Of a stretch of DNA of 64,000 nucleotides, positions 24,290 through 35,210 are shown in pieces. The position numbers and the translations under genes were made by a program. The notes under the pieces were generated by a model. The model had not been told where the DNA came from. It did no database searches and saw nothing but the letters and a program-made list of their open reading frames with translations. How positions within the stretch are numbered: position 1 is the stretch's first letter; each line of letters begins with the position of its first letter. The stretch lies in the NCBI RefSeq assembly GCF_000003815.2, contig NC_049991.1:17497083-17561082 (forward strand). The letters are read 5' to 3'. Source of the stretch: Branchiostoma floridae. Lineage: Eukaryota; Chordata; Leptocardii; Amphioxiformes; Branchiostomatidae.

Positions 24290-25986
24290 CCAGCCTGAAA
24301 TCATTTTCTGTCCGCTCGATTTTGAATCCTATTGCGTGACCAAGGTGCAAGACGCCACGTCTTCCTAGGGGGATCCAGGAGGAATGCACCCCTGGGAAAT
24401 TCTGAAATCTAGACCCTCTGAAACAGTCTATTTCCAGCATTTGAGGTGTAAATCTTGCTGGTAGACTAAGCTGTTCAACGACTTCTTCAGTGAAAAATTA
24501 CACAAGGGAGAGTTTTATTATAATATTCTTTACATATCGATTTTTGTCTGTGCCCGTCTGAATGGGCAAAATATTTTTCCGTCCCCAGACTGGCAAAATT
24601 CTGCCAAAGGACGGGTGCTGGCTACAAGCCTGAGCGTGACTACATAGCTGTAGTGGTGTCATGACATTGTGGCATAACTGCAGGGTATTTGACCCGGAAG
24701 CCAGAGATCCTTGGTTCAAATCCTGTCATGCTACCAATCTTGTGCCCTTGGGAAAGGCACCTTGCACGACTTTTCTCACTCCACCAAGGTGTAAAAATGG
24801 GTTCCTAACTTTGGTTGAGGGGGTAAAAGGCGGTGGAAGAAGAGGGTTGGGCTGTGCCTCCCAATACCGTGCCCTAGACACAATATATAACAAACCACTG
24901 CCCCTACGGCCTCAAAAAGGGCTTTACCTGTATCTAATAAAGCACTACAAACAGCAGCTATGCAGTATTACCAGTGTTTATACTCTCAGTCAAATCTGAC
25001 CACCAGTGACCACCTCTTCATATAATAACCACCTGATCATTGCAACCCTTTTTGGTCTCTGAGATTCTTTTTTATTGACCAAAGCATTGGAACCCTTTTC
25101 TTCAAGTCCAGTGAGTCAGGTCACTATTATAGACATGTTTGTTCCCCTTTACAATGGACCTTTGCGAAGAGTGACCAAAGCTGACAATGTTGGAATAAAT
25201 GATATTGGTTGAGTGAATGACTTCAATTGTAATTTCTGCCCAGAATTAGGACATTTTCCTTCAAGTCTATTGAGTGGCAACTATTATAGACATGTTTGTC
25301 CACCTTAACAATGGACCTTTGAAAAGAGTGGCCAAAGCCAACAATGCATTCCAGTGGAAATAAATGATATTGACTTATGGATGGATGGATGGATGGATAG
25401 TCTTTAATTGTAAATGCTGCCCAGCTTCTCCTGCCAATCATTTCTAATAAAAACCTTACAATTGTCTTCAAGATCATCTGACGAAACAGATGACACTTTT
25501 TAAGAAAGACAAGACAGGGTCATGATATTCAACCAGTCACCAGTTTTAATATCCTTAGATGTTCGAACATGTTAATGTTTGCTGTCGTTCCTTTACTTCA
25601 TCATGGAGGCACAGTACATCATGTTTGGAATGCGTTTTATCATGCTCTATGTCAATGATTATCTCTACCAAATTCTGGTAATATTTGGTAATCAAAGATT
25701 AAGGATTTCTACAGTTTCTGGGATGTAATGAACGGAGAGACGCTATTATATGATTATAATATGATAATAGTAAATTAAAACCCTAAGCACCATTCTACCT
25801 TGTTAACTCACCAATGAAATGGGGAATGATTGAAATTGCAGATGTCACTAAGCTGCAATAAGAAGTGTAAACAGAACACATGAACTATATTGTTACAGAT
25901 ACATTTTAGCAATACCTTACTCAATAATGTAATACGGTATTAGGGCCATGTTCATGGTTTGTTTACAGTGCAGCTACAACTCTGTA
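24290..25986. other. Spacer after DPP7 with a SINE-like copy and simple repeats
   Basis: There is no gene between the DPP7 stop and the small minus-strand gene. About 24655-24960 is a tRNA-derived SINE-like sequence (separate entry). The segments 25080-25200 and 25225-25370 are diverged direct copies of each other (shared CTATTATAGACATGTTTGT and AATGGACCTTTG). A short (GGAT)n run lies at 25379-25398. Confidence 0.5.
24655..24960 (+). mobile_element. tRNA-derived SINE-like element
   Basis: A B-box-like TTGGTTCAAATCC (24712-24724) follows an A-box-like GTGGCATAACTGC. It is followed by the block CTTGTGCCCTTGGGAAAGGC and a CACGACTTTTCTCACT segment. Nearly the same block follows the tRNA-like head at 61064, and a weaker copy is at 33480-33530. 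The copy ends near an A/T-rich CTAATAAAGCACTAC. No intact tRNA fold. Confidence 0.6.
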
Positions 25987-26999
25987 TTAACCAGAGTATC
26001 CAGTGTCCGCGGCACACTTGTCACGGCACTGCTTGAACGGCTCGCCGTTGGTGTCGGTGTGGATTTTGCACTCGCTGCGGATGCAGTCACGGTAGGCCTT
26101 GGTGTTGCGCGTCTCCATCATATCCAGGTCCTGTTGTTCTGTAAGGACAGAAACGGAAACCGTGCCATCAATCTATGGAACACCCTACCGCCAAACATCA
26201 AATCTCTGCCCAGTCTTTCAAACTTAGTTGAATAGTTTTCAAACTTAAGTTAATCTTAATGTGATAACCATGTGATTATGTGTATCTTATATGATGATTA
26301 TGTATGTTGTTGATCTTGTAATATGTATGTGATAGAGCCAAAGGGTAGTATGATAAACCAAAAACCAAATTTAGCACAACAGCAAGAAATACAGAGGGCG
26401 TAAGAAAACTACCAGAGACGGACACAGGTGAAATTGCCAACATTGAAAATCAGTCGACGACATACAGCGACGCGTGGGCGCCCGTTATATACGTCGCAGG
26501 CCAGTATGATGGAGTTTTGCCACAGTTAGGACTCAAACATACCTTCTAGCCTGATCAACACGTCTTCTAGCCTGGACAGCAGGCCTTGTATGTCACAGAC
26601 TAGTCATGATGGGATTTAGCTAACTACATACCCTCTAGTCCGAACCACATGTTTTCTACCTTGTACAGCAGGTCTTGTATGTTACTCTCCAAGCAGAGGT
26701 CGAGTCGCGGAGATATACACAGAGCCGCTCCTCCTACTAGTATATCTCCGCGATTCGACCTCTGCTTGGAGAGTATCTAACTTGCACAACGCTCCTTGTA
26801 TGTCATATAGATAGACTAGTTATGATAGAATTTTGCAACAAGTTAGGAGCTCAAACCTACCTTCTAGCCCGAACAAGACGTCTTCAAGCCTGGACAGCTG
26901 GTCTTGTATCTCATCCAGCTCCTCCTCACGAAGAGACGGGTAGGCCGCGGTGATCACAAGGCAGCAGCACAGGAATAGGAAACTCAGTGACAGCTTCAT
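25987..26999 (-). CDS. Small secreted cysteine peptide precursor (2 exons)
   Basis: Exons on the minus strand are 26861-26999 (ATG to donor GTAGGT) and 25987-26138 (acceptor TTACAG to TAA), phase consistent, giving 96 residues. Residues 1-19 are a signal peptide (MKLSLSFLFLCCCLVITAA). Residues about 20-57 are a strongly acidic helical pro-segment (LREEELDEIQDQLSRLEDVL). The C-terminal 39 residues carry exactly four cysteines as CIRSEC and CRDKC, 13 residues apart. A CX3C-X13-CX3C pattern suits a disulfide-stapled helical hairpin. The acidic pro-part followed by METR resembles a processed secreted peptide. I do not recognise the family and assign no function. The exon 1 end is copied twice in the intron, and the 5' flank is duplicated. 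Confidence 0.7.
26142..26235 (+). mobile_element. Possible non-LTR reverse transcriptase C-terminal remnant
   Basis: The plus-strand frame reads NRAINLWNTLPPNIKSLPSL, which resembles the R-x-x-x-LWNSLP segment near the C-terminus of CR1/Jockey-type reverse transcriptases. The match is short. It begins four bases from the exon 2 boundary of the secreted peptide gene, so the polypyrimidine tract of that acceptor lies in this sequence. Confidence 0.35.
26543..26673 (-). other. Two extra copies of the secreted-peptide exon 1 end (possible cassette exons)
   Basis: Minus-strand segments 26543-26584 and 26632-26673 are each 42 bases long and are followed by a GTATGT donor. Both are homologous to the last 42 bases of exon 1. 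In the exon 1 phase they read GLLSRLEDVLIRLE and DLLYKVENMWFGLE, both open. Each is preceded by ACATACAAG, an AG without a clear pyrimidine tract. They are either usable in-frame cassettes or decaying duplicates. Confidence 0.5.
26684..26774. mobile_element. Hairpin MITE, CTCCAAGCAGA family
   Basis: A 91-base near-perfect palindrome: ACTCTCCAAGCAGAGGTCGA at the left pairs with the complement at the right, continuing through TCGCGGAGATATA. It interrupts the exon-duplication ladder in the small-peptide intron. Related termini occur at 28706-28836, 30724-30892, 31184, 29657 and 32128. Confidence 0.8.
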
Positions 27000-27300
27000 C
27001 TTCGAATGGTCTGATTAACTCGCGGAAAGAGTACAAAGTAACGATGAAGTGATATTTGAGCATTTACCCAAGTACATACATACTGTACATACATGCATGA
27101 ATGGTGGTGCGAGCACTGTTTCCAAATAAAAATCGGTTACAGCTTCATCTTCCAATGGTCTGGTGAACTCTGCGAAAAGAGTTACAAAGTGACGGTGAAG
27201 TGATACTTGCGCAAGTACATACGTATTACATACATATATGCGTACATGCATGCTTGCGAATACATGATGGTGCGACCACTGTTTCCAAATAAGAATCAGC
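26985..27300 (-). repeat. Tandem duplication of the secreted-peptide 5' flank
   Basis: A unit of about 140 bases occurs twice: from the start codon at 26999 up to about 27130, and again from about 27135 to 27300. Shared blocks include CTTCATCTTC, AATGGTCTG, GAAGTGATA, AAGTACATAC and CACTGTTTCCAAATAA. The second copy contains ATG AAG CTG TAA (27140-27151, minus strand), a three-codon relic of the real start MKL. Confidence 0.7.
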
Positions 27301-28705
27301 TACAATTTTCTGAAAATACCCCCGACAAGGAGATTCACCCCCTGTGCATTATTACGATTGGTTGTTTCTGTATTGCAATGTTTGAATAGTCCTGTCATGG
27401 AACAGAGTGGGTTTATACATTTCTTTATTGATTATGGAAATAAGATTCTGACTTGGTTATACCATCTAATGATGTCACTCTAGCTATCTTCATACCAAAA
27501 ATCATGACGATCCGTCAGCCCCTTCTAATTCTTGAGTTACAATTTTCTTTCAAATTCCGGAATCCGCAGCCCGATGGCACACAAAGTTTTGCCTGCACGT
27601 TAAGTTCTACGGCGTGTCTGCGTGCTCCCAAATCCGTCGGATTACCTGCGAGTTCGTACGGAGGCGGTACTTACCACTTACGGATCCCAAAAGATTGCTC
27701 ACGTTTTGGCACGTAGGCAGCACGCACGGCGGGTTGTGCCTTTAGCTATAGCTATCTACCACTCAAAAACAAAAGGACCATAGCATATCCAGAACTTGAG
27801 GTATTATGTTCCGCTACAGTATCGTGACAAGCCGCTAGGAGGTCCAAAACTAATCATGTCCAGGTCTTATTAAGACCTACCCACACACTAAATGTCAAAA
27901 CAATGCATCCAGGTATTCTTGAGTTATGCTGGCCTTCTACACACAAACACACATAACTTTTAAGGATTTCATGTGAAAATTGGAGAAAATGTGAATCATA
28001 AGATACAGATACTGATAGACAGTTGACAAAAGTGGACAATCCGGTTGTGGTGCCCTTTGACACCTTTGTGTGCCATGCCCTAGTTGCTCACTGTCCTTGA
28101 AAATTGGTCTTTTTACCATTGTCTACGACAACGCCCCCTTTTCTGTAAAAAACAACAACACCTGCTCCATTTTCAGTTTTCAAGTTTTCTTTCGTCAAAT
28201 TCACATTAAGCCCTGTCTGCACTTTCGATCCCTTGCTTTCGGATTCCATGGTGCCGTATCAGTCTACTGGTTTAACTGCCTGTCTTGTACGTTTCAAATG
28301 TCTTTATTTGCAGGAGTGGGTTGGTGGGAGCTCGGCGGACAAGTAACCTGTTGTGGGTAGCTTGACACATCCCCCTTTCTTTCCTTTTTCTCTTGTATGT
28401 TATTTGAAATATTGTGAAACATCAGTGACAAAAACCTCTTGTCTTTCTTCTCTAGCCTTCCTACTTTTTATTTTATTTTGTTTTAACCCAATAGGGATAG
28501 GTTGTGCAAAATGTCGCATGATCATAAACTGGGGACTGTCTTCGGATGTATTCAGTACAAATTTCAGCTTTGTCTTGTTAAGGAAACACCGTCTTAGATC
28601 CTTAGCGATTGTCACACAGCCTTCTTGACAATTCGAACTCAAACAACCGACGACGAATGTGACCGCACTTGCCGTAAGTCACCCGGCTCCAGGTACTAGT
28701 AGTTG

Positions 28706-28836
28706 TAATCTCCAAGCAAATCTTGCTGTGGCAAATGGGAAGGAGTTTAGCCGGCAGAGGATTTATTGGCCACAACTCCTCTGTCGGCTAAACTCCTTCC
28801 CGCCCATTTGCCACAGCAAGGTCTGCTTGGAGATTA
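28706..28836. mobile_element. Hairpin MITE, CTCCAAGCAGA family
   Basis: TAATCTCCAAGCAAATCTTG at the left is complementary to the right end (CAAGGTCTGCTTGGAGATTA), and the pairing continues through TGCCACAGCAAG and AAACTCCTTCC. Only a few unpaired bases lie at the centre, so the whole element can fold into one long stem. Confidence 0.85.
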
Positions 28837-30033
28837 AGAAGCAGACCTTTTTACACGGGCAAAAAAATGCGTCCTAGGACACATGCCGTGCGTCGAACGT
28901 CGTAGGAAATTTTTAGGACAAGTGATTTTTTGTTCCGTGTAGACCAGCCCTTAGATAGAAAACACTGACAATAATACTGACTTTCCTCCTCAATAAGGAC
29001 AGAAAGCAAGTAGTTCTAAGATTATAATATAGTTGATTCTCAGTTTTGTCAAAAATTAAGTCTGCACTGATCAACGTTAATGTAGGTCAGGAGGCCTATG
29101 TGTATGCGGACCTCGAAGTTGATTTCAAAACACGCTCAAAAATTCCTTGAAAAGCGCACGACTTCACTCACTTAGTAAGCTATGTACAACAGCATGTGGA
29201 AGCGGCATGGTACCTAGCTATAGATTATTGACCACCAAGTTTACAGTTGACAGGGAATAGACCACATTCACGGCTAGTCGCTGCGTTGGCGAAAGAATTT
29301 GGCGGTGAAACGTTCAGAAACCCCCAATGAACTGGATATAGCTACAGAAAAAAGTTATTCTAGTTGCGAATAGGATACAAGTATTAATGTCGCTGAGTTG
29401 CAAAAGATGTTACACACCTGGCTTTTCGTCAAGCAAATCACGATGATGTCTGGTTGGTGTTTGAAGATCTTCTGGTTCTTCTCGGGACGTCTGCAGGCGG
29501 GAGAGTGAAGTGACAGAGCGAAGGGGGCGCATTTTTATCTTTTCTCGCCAAGCAATTATGCAAATGTGTAGCCATTGGTAACGGGATTCGATATGGATTC
29601 GTGGGCGTGCCAAGTCTCATCCGGGCTCTTCCACACATCAAGGAGGTTATGAAAGGGTACTCTCCAAGCAGAGGTTAGGCCTCAGCTGGTTTTTGACGTT
29701 TTTTGGTCGTTTTTATTACTGATCGCTCCAAGTGGGGAATTATAAAGGCAACCTAAGCAATTTTAGTCCGAGTTAGGGTTATAACGTTAGAACTTTAGTT
29801 ATCAAAGTTAATTTTTGGAGCACTTTTCAACGTAATAAGATGAAGCAACTCTAGTCCATTCCATTCCCTACCAACATTCAAGGAACAAATCTTCGATGCC
29901 GCAGTGGCACGAGGCCGCCGTGAAGTCTAATTTTAGTGGGTTACAATATATAGGGAATCCTAGCTCGGCTTGTTTCTGTGCCGTTTTTAACTGCTGAAAG
30001 TATGAAATAATGATAAAAAATGTGGGGATATAG

Positions 30034-30200
30034 TAGCCTGGGTACCATTCGGAAAGTAGTTCGCTCCGGCGTTCATTATATACAATATACAGTCACTTCT
30101 AGCTCTGACATTCATTATATACTATATACAGTCGCTTTTCTGTGTTTGATAGCAGAAGCGAACGTAGGAGCGAATTACTATCCGTATGGTACCCAGGCTA
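30034..30200. mobile_element. MITE of the TAGCCTGGGTACCAT family with a 9-bp target duplication
   Basis: A 167-base element starting TAGCCTGGGTACCATTCGGA and ending ATGGTACCCAGGCTA. It is flanked by GGGATATAG on both sides (30025-30033 and 30201-30209), a 9-base target duplication. Internally AGTAGTTCGCTCC pairs with GGAGCGAATTACT. A 9-base duplication fits Mutator-like transposition better than hAT (8 bp), but there is no transposase to prove the class. Confidence 0.85.
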
Positions 30201-30429
30201 GGGATATAGTGCAGTAGATATAAATTTCATACAGATTGCCTCATCCAGAATATTTCCACCTTTAATGCTCCAATATTGGTTAGGTTGGCTTTGATACCAA
30301 AGATGATGTGAAAATTTTGAAATGTAAATCGTGAAATGGGGATCTTAAACAGTTACCCTGTACTCAACTTGTGACAAAAGAGCTGACATTTGCATTTTGG
30401 TGTATTTATGTAACCGTGCCCTACTTGTT

Positions 30430-31350
30430 CACTGAACTATGCTACTTTTGACAGCAATTTTCTCCATTGTCTGCTGACCTTTAAAATATATATACTGTCC
30501 ACTAAACAGGTTAATGTGAACGTTGTCTGCTGAAAACGCCCACTTTTCTGACATTAAAGATACTGTCCCACGAAACAGCGTAGTTTGGTCGTAACTAATA
30601 ACGCCAATGATGCAATTATTTTCCCATAGACGGGGAACTTTACTACCATGATGTGAAATTTGGAGAATTATTAATCATGAAATGAGATACCTTAGTACTT
30701 CACAGCTGGCCTTCAACTTTTGGTAATCTCCAAGCAGATCCTACGGTACCATAAGATAGTTTCAAAAACTGCTAGAGGAGTGAAGCTGGCCTAGGAGTGT
30801 GTTTCACGACCGTGCTTGGCTCAAATGTTCACCTGACTACAGTCCTTGACCAGTTTGGTACTATCTTATGCCATCGTAAGATCTGCTTGGAGCACTGCTC
30901 TGCACCTTTTGTGCATTTATGCAACCATGTGCTACTTAGTCACTGGACTGTTACAATATTACTTTGGCATCCATTTTTCTCCATTGTCCGCTGGCCACGC
31001 CCCCTTTGCTGACATTCAAAATATTGTCCCACTACACATCTTAACGACTTGATTTGGTTGTAATGCCAATGATGCAATCGTTGTTCCGGAAGAAGTGGAG
31101 AGCTTTACTACCTGTATGATGTAAAATTTACCATGAAATGGGAATACTTTGGCACAAAACATCTGGTTGATCATGACTTTTGATAATCTCCAAGCAGATC
31201 CTACGGTAGCATAAAATAGTATCAACAGCTGGCAGAGGAGTGAAGCCGGCTTAGGAGTGTGTTTCGCTACCGGTCGTGCCCGTTTGATTCCCTTTGGCCG
31301 GGTATACTCTTTGGCCAGCTTTGATACTCTATATGGCACTGCCCCCTTTT
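30430..31350 (+). repeat. Tandem duplication of about 460 bp containing a MITE
   Basis: Segments about 30430-30890 and 30895-31350 align over most of their length. Landmarks recur about 460 bases apart: CTCCATTGTC (30472/30981), GCCAATGATGCAAT (30604/31064), TAATCTCCAAGCAGATCCTA (30724/31184) and AGGAGTGTGTTTC (30793/31253). The first copy ends in an intact hairpin (30724-30892). The second has lost its right arm. Confidence 0.7.
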
Positions 31351-33193
31351 CTGACATCCAAAAAGTACTCTCCAACTACCAAAAAGCTTGGTCGCAAATG
31401 ATGAACACATTGTTCCTGACCTTCACCAAGCACCTGAAAGGTCTGACATCCAAAGGACGAGTAGCTGACTCTCAGAGCCATCTGAAAGTGCTCCAAGCAA
31501 AGCAAGCAAAGTTCGGCAGGTTGGCCGGGAAGCCTACATAGGGCCTCACATCGCAATGTGTAGTTTTTTGGAGGGCTAACTCCTCTTGTGTGTTATCTGT
31601 TATCAATTCTCCATTTAGCCGTCATCTACTATTTCCAGTGACGTGTGGAGCCAGGTCGAGGTTAGGGAAGATTGCGACCATTGTACCATATGCCCAGTTT
31701 CTTTCTAGCCTCCACCAGGCCTTCCTTAGAGGGTAGGGGGATTGTAGAATTCGGAAAAAAAAAATCGAGAAATTGGCCATGCTAAGGAAAAAGTCAGTCC
31801 ACGCTAAGGGAAATGTTCCCCCCTGGAGGGCTGCGCGGCCGGTCAAATCCTCTGGTAGCAAAATATTCTCCTTGGCAAATTATTCTCCACATAAAGGCTG
31901 GCGTCGTCAGTCTGGCCAAAGACGTTATATGGAAAGTCCTTGGTCTGGTAGAGACTTACTGGACTGTTTTTAAAACGTTTTTAGTCGTTTGTATCGGGCT
32001 TTCATCTTGAATTGTTAGGTTTTGACCATACAAGATACAATACAACACAAAATAGAAAGCCCGATAAAAACGACGTAAGAAACGTAAAAAAAAACAGCCG
32101 GAGCCTAACCTCTGCTTGCAGAGTAGTAGAGAATAATCTATTTTCGCCGGTGGCGGGAAACGCACAGACTCACAGGTATCTTGAAGGGACAATTATGGAC
32201 ACAAAAGAGCGAGGATCAAAGCAGTCGGCGACAATAGGGTGGTAACGTATCTCGGACGACCAATTATGGATAAACAAAGGACACTGTCATCGGTTTGCTA
32301 TTAAGATGGACGATTCATTAATCTTATCGTTTTCGCCTTAAGGAAAAAGTGTCTTCAACCGCCAGTTTTCGGTCAACAAAAGGTGCCGCTGTCATCGACG
32401 TGAAAGTAAGTCATCATTGAGAGAAATTATTGGTCTTAACGTCTTCGCCCCAAGAAAAATAACACAAAGAACTTAAGAAAATGTGTGATGGTGTCTCGAG
32501 GGGAAAATTATTGATGAACAAAGACGCTGTCATCAACAATCTGCATCTTACTGAAAAGTGCAGACAGAAACAAAAAGTGGTAGCAGATCTAGGCAAACAG
32601 GCGTGGATGGACAACACAAGGAAAATGAATGGAAAACAAGACTGGACTATTTGAAAAACACTCCCATGCAAAGTTATCCCTGTCAGATTGTTCCTTTCAC
32701 ACCTCTTGTGTGAAAGCTGCCCACATGCAAAATTCAGGGTCACCTGGGTAAAAGAGATTCCAAAATACAGTCAAACCTGGTCTCTTCCGTGAATAGAGTC
32801 TCTTTATGCGAACCTGGTCTCGAAAAGTGACCGATCGTACATGTACATGTACATGTAAGTGGTTACCGAGAACAAGTGGTTGCTCCAGACAGGTTGCTTG
32901 GTTGGGAGGATGATCCATTGGTATATGGTAATAGGGAATTTTACCGTGGATTCGAGCATTATCAATTAAGACCAACTAGATTAAGATTAAGGTAAACAAG
33001 AAAGATAGACTGACAGTAAAACTCAAAGATTAAGACTGGCAAAGCGCCCCTGAGCCAACCCGTTGGGTATACGTAGTTACCAGGCTAGATCTAGCGCAGA
33101 AATCCTCAATTTTGGTTGTTTTGAGGTCGTGGATGCTCACTAGATAGATAAAGACATATCTATATGTATTTATCTATCTATATCTATCCCCAG

Positions 33194-33340
33194 GGGTGTC
33201 TGTGTGGCGCAACGGCTAGAGCGTTGGAATCGGAATCAGAAAGGTTCCGAGTTCGATACTCGCCATGCCCCTGCCCCCATGACGGTGGAGTGACGCCCAC
33301 CGAGCCTCACGCGCACGGCTAATCTGTCAAAAAAAGGGTG
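33194..33340 (+). mobile_element. tRNA-derived SINE-like element
   Basis: An A-box-like TGTGGCGCAACGG (33203-33215) and a B-box-like GGTTCCGAGTTCGATACTCG (33243-33262) are spaced as in a tRNA head. The acceptor stem does not pair and a long non-tRNA body follows (ACGGTGGAGTGACGCCCACC..), so this is a SINE rather than a functional tRNA. The body differs from the other two SINE-like copies. Confidence 0.55.
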
Positions 33341-34499
33341 ATACTTCATTCACACGGAACGCTATAAAAGAAGTGAAGGCAACATAAGATGATAATGGTT
33401 TTTGTGCTTTATTAAAAACAGCACACAGAGTGATGAATGACATTCGAAACAAGTGGTCCCCAAAACGAATCCTGTCATGTTATCGACCCCTGGGAAAGGC
33501 ACTTAACAGAAATTTCCTCACTTTACCACTAGTACTTGTGCCCATATCGTTTAAGGGACCTTTTTTTCATCTAAGGGCACGGTCACAAAGGTCGTGCGGT
33601 CATCGTGCGATTGCTAACTTTAGGTGTTTTTTTGGGACAGCCATGCATGTTTCCTTCAGAGTACAGCTGACAGTCTTGCAACACAAAAGGCTGTCTTGGA
33701 TCCTTGTCGGTGGTTGGTTCTGTTTGAAAATCCTACCGCATCAAAATCAAACGACGATCGCACGACCTATTTGACCGTGCCCTAAGACCACCTTGCCACT
33801 AGACACTGAGCAACCAAAATTGGATCCGTCTGGCCCTTTTTTTCTTGATTAGAATATGGTACGTAGTAAAAGCATATCTTAGAAACAACAAATACACCAA
33901 ACGTAAAAAAGTTCATTTCTCTATGAAATTTGCAGAGCGATGTCTGAAACCTGTGGTCGCTTAGCGGTTGCCATCTGTAGTGAAAATGTGCAGTTATCAC
34001 TTTTGGCACATCTATTCAAGGTTTATAAGGCCACAGGAAGTAAATTCTATAGATGACAGACATCAGGAATGATAAAATAGGGCGAAAAAAACAAGACTAT
34101 AGGCTGCAACAAGACCCATTCGCCCATTTCGGTATTTTCTCGTCATGTTGACCATCCCCGAAGAAGAGGAAACATTCTTTTTTTTCTGAAATCGGGCGAA
34201 TATTGATGAGCACCCTTAATTATGTCATCCATAAAATATACTTGCTGTGGCCTTATGTACTGTAGCCCCAATCTTCCATGACGTCGTTTAAACTTTTACG
34301 ACAGCACTACAAAACGTCGAACGCCCTCTTTCGGCTTTCTAAAGAATGCAGCAGTTGCATCCTGACTCGTCCGGGTTTTCGGGTTTCCCTGTGGGTGAAA
34401 AACAGACAAATGCCATAATGTGTCCCATCTGCAAAGGCAGTATAGAAGATGAAATCAAATTCATCCATATAGGATAATATGTATTGAATTATTTGAACA

Positions 34500-34600
34500 A
34501 GGTGAACATCATCATCATCGGCCGTGCTGGTTGCACAGATGGACAGGACTCTCTTCCTCCATCCATCCCTATCCTCTATATCCTTGGGCAGATTTAACAC
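34500..34600 (-). mobile_element. Possible retrotransposon C-terminal remnant
   Basis: The minus-strand frame reads LPKDIEDRDGWRKRVLSICA followed by TSTADDDD. This resembles the short conserved tail (D-R-x-x-W-R.. followed by an acidic end) of non-LTR reverse transcriptase proteins. The fragment is isolated and the call is tentative. Confidence 0.3.
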
Positions 34601-34721
34601 TAAACAGCAAGCGTATTCGCAAATCTCAGTGTAGATAGGTTTTACTAGCCTGATATCCAGCTAGCCGTATCATAGCTCACGACCGAATCTCTTAGGTCCT
34701 CTCCGCAAATACTTATCCGTA

Positions 34722-35210
34722 CTGTCAAACCTGTATTAGCGGTCACCTTTGCATAGCAGCCACCTGGCCATAGTGGCCACTTTTTGTCGGTCCCTTGGAT
34801 TCGTAATGATTAAGAAATAGGCTTAGCGGCCACCTGTCCAACGCGGCCACGGCCACACGATTTCCGGTCCCGTAGATACAAAAACACTGCCTATGCAACC
34901 ATACTGCAGCTTTATGTCACCCTGCACCGAGATTGAAATTGTAGTTTGCGAGGATTTGGAGTTCCTGACAGGGTCATTTTGGCGGTAGCAGAAGCGAAGG
35001 TATGCATGCCTTGAGCATTAAAGTGCAAGTTTTTGTTGGTGAATTTATCGATCGAGACAATGTTACTTGGTGAGAAAGATTAGTGGGAACTGAAATCATG
35101 TGTAGCTATCTCATAGTCAGTTGATCAACATTTTCTCTATAGTGGCCACCTGTCTATAGTGGCCATATTTCTCCAGTCCCTTGAGTGACCGCTATACACA
35201 GGTTTGACTG
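34722..35210. mobile_element. Mariner-like MITE (CAGTCAAACCTG family), shortened copy
   Basis: Ends CTGTCAAACCTGTATTAGCG and GACCGCTATACACAGGTTTGACTG are inverted relatives of the 7750-8637 element. TA flanks both sides (34720-34721 and 35211-35212). At 489 bases it has lost the middle part. It sits immediately downstream of the last metalloproteinase exon, whose open frame enters the element and stops at 35137. Confidence 0.8.

Larger units (their letters stand above)
29657..32128. mobile_element. Possible larger element bounded by CTCCAAGCAGAGGTTAGGC ends
   Basis: ACTCTCCAAGCAGAGGTTAG at 29659 is matched in inverted orientation by CCTAACCTCTGCTTGCAGAG ending near 32125, and pairing continues through the TTTTTGACG / CGTAAAAA and TCGTTTTTAT segments. 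The 2.5-kb interior contains the GGTACC MITE and the 460-bp duplication but no transposase frame. It could equally be two independent facing copies. Confidence 0.35.
27301..34300. other. Repeat-rich region without a recognisable gene
   Basis: Seven kilobases contain only MITEs, SINE-like copies and diverged duplications, listed separately. The open frames are below 120 residues, frequently overlap hairpin elements, and show no domain. The block at 34140-34255 (GTTGACCATCCCCGAAGAAG.., ..ACTTGCTGTGGCCT) is a second copy of 23945-24045 in DPP7 intron 8, another dispersed repeat. Confidence 0.5.
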
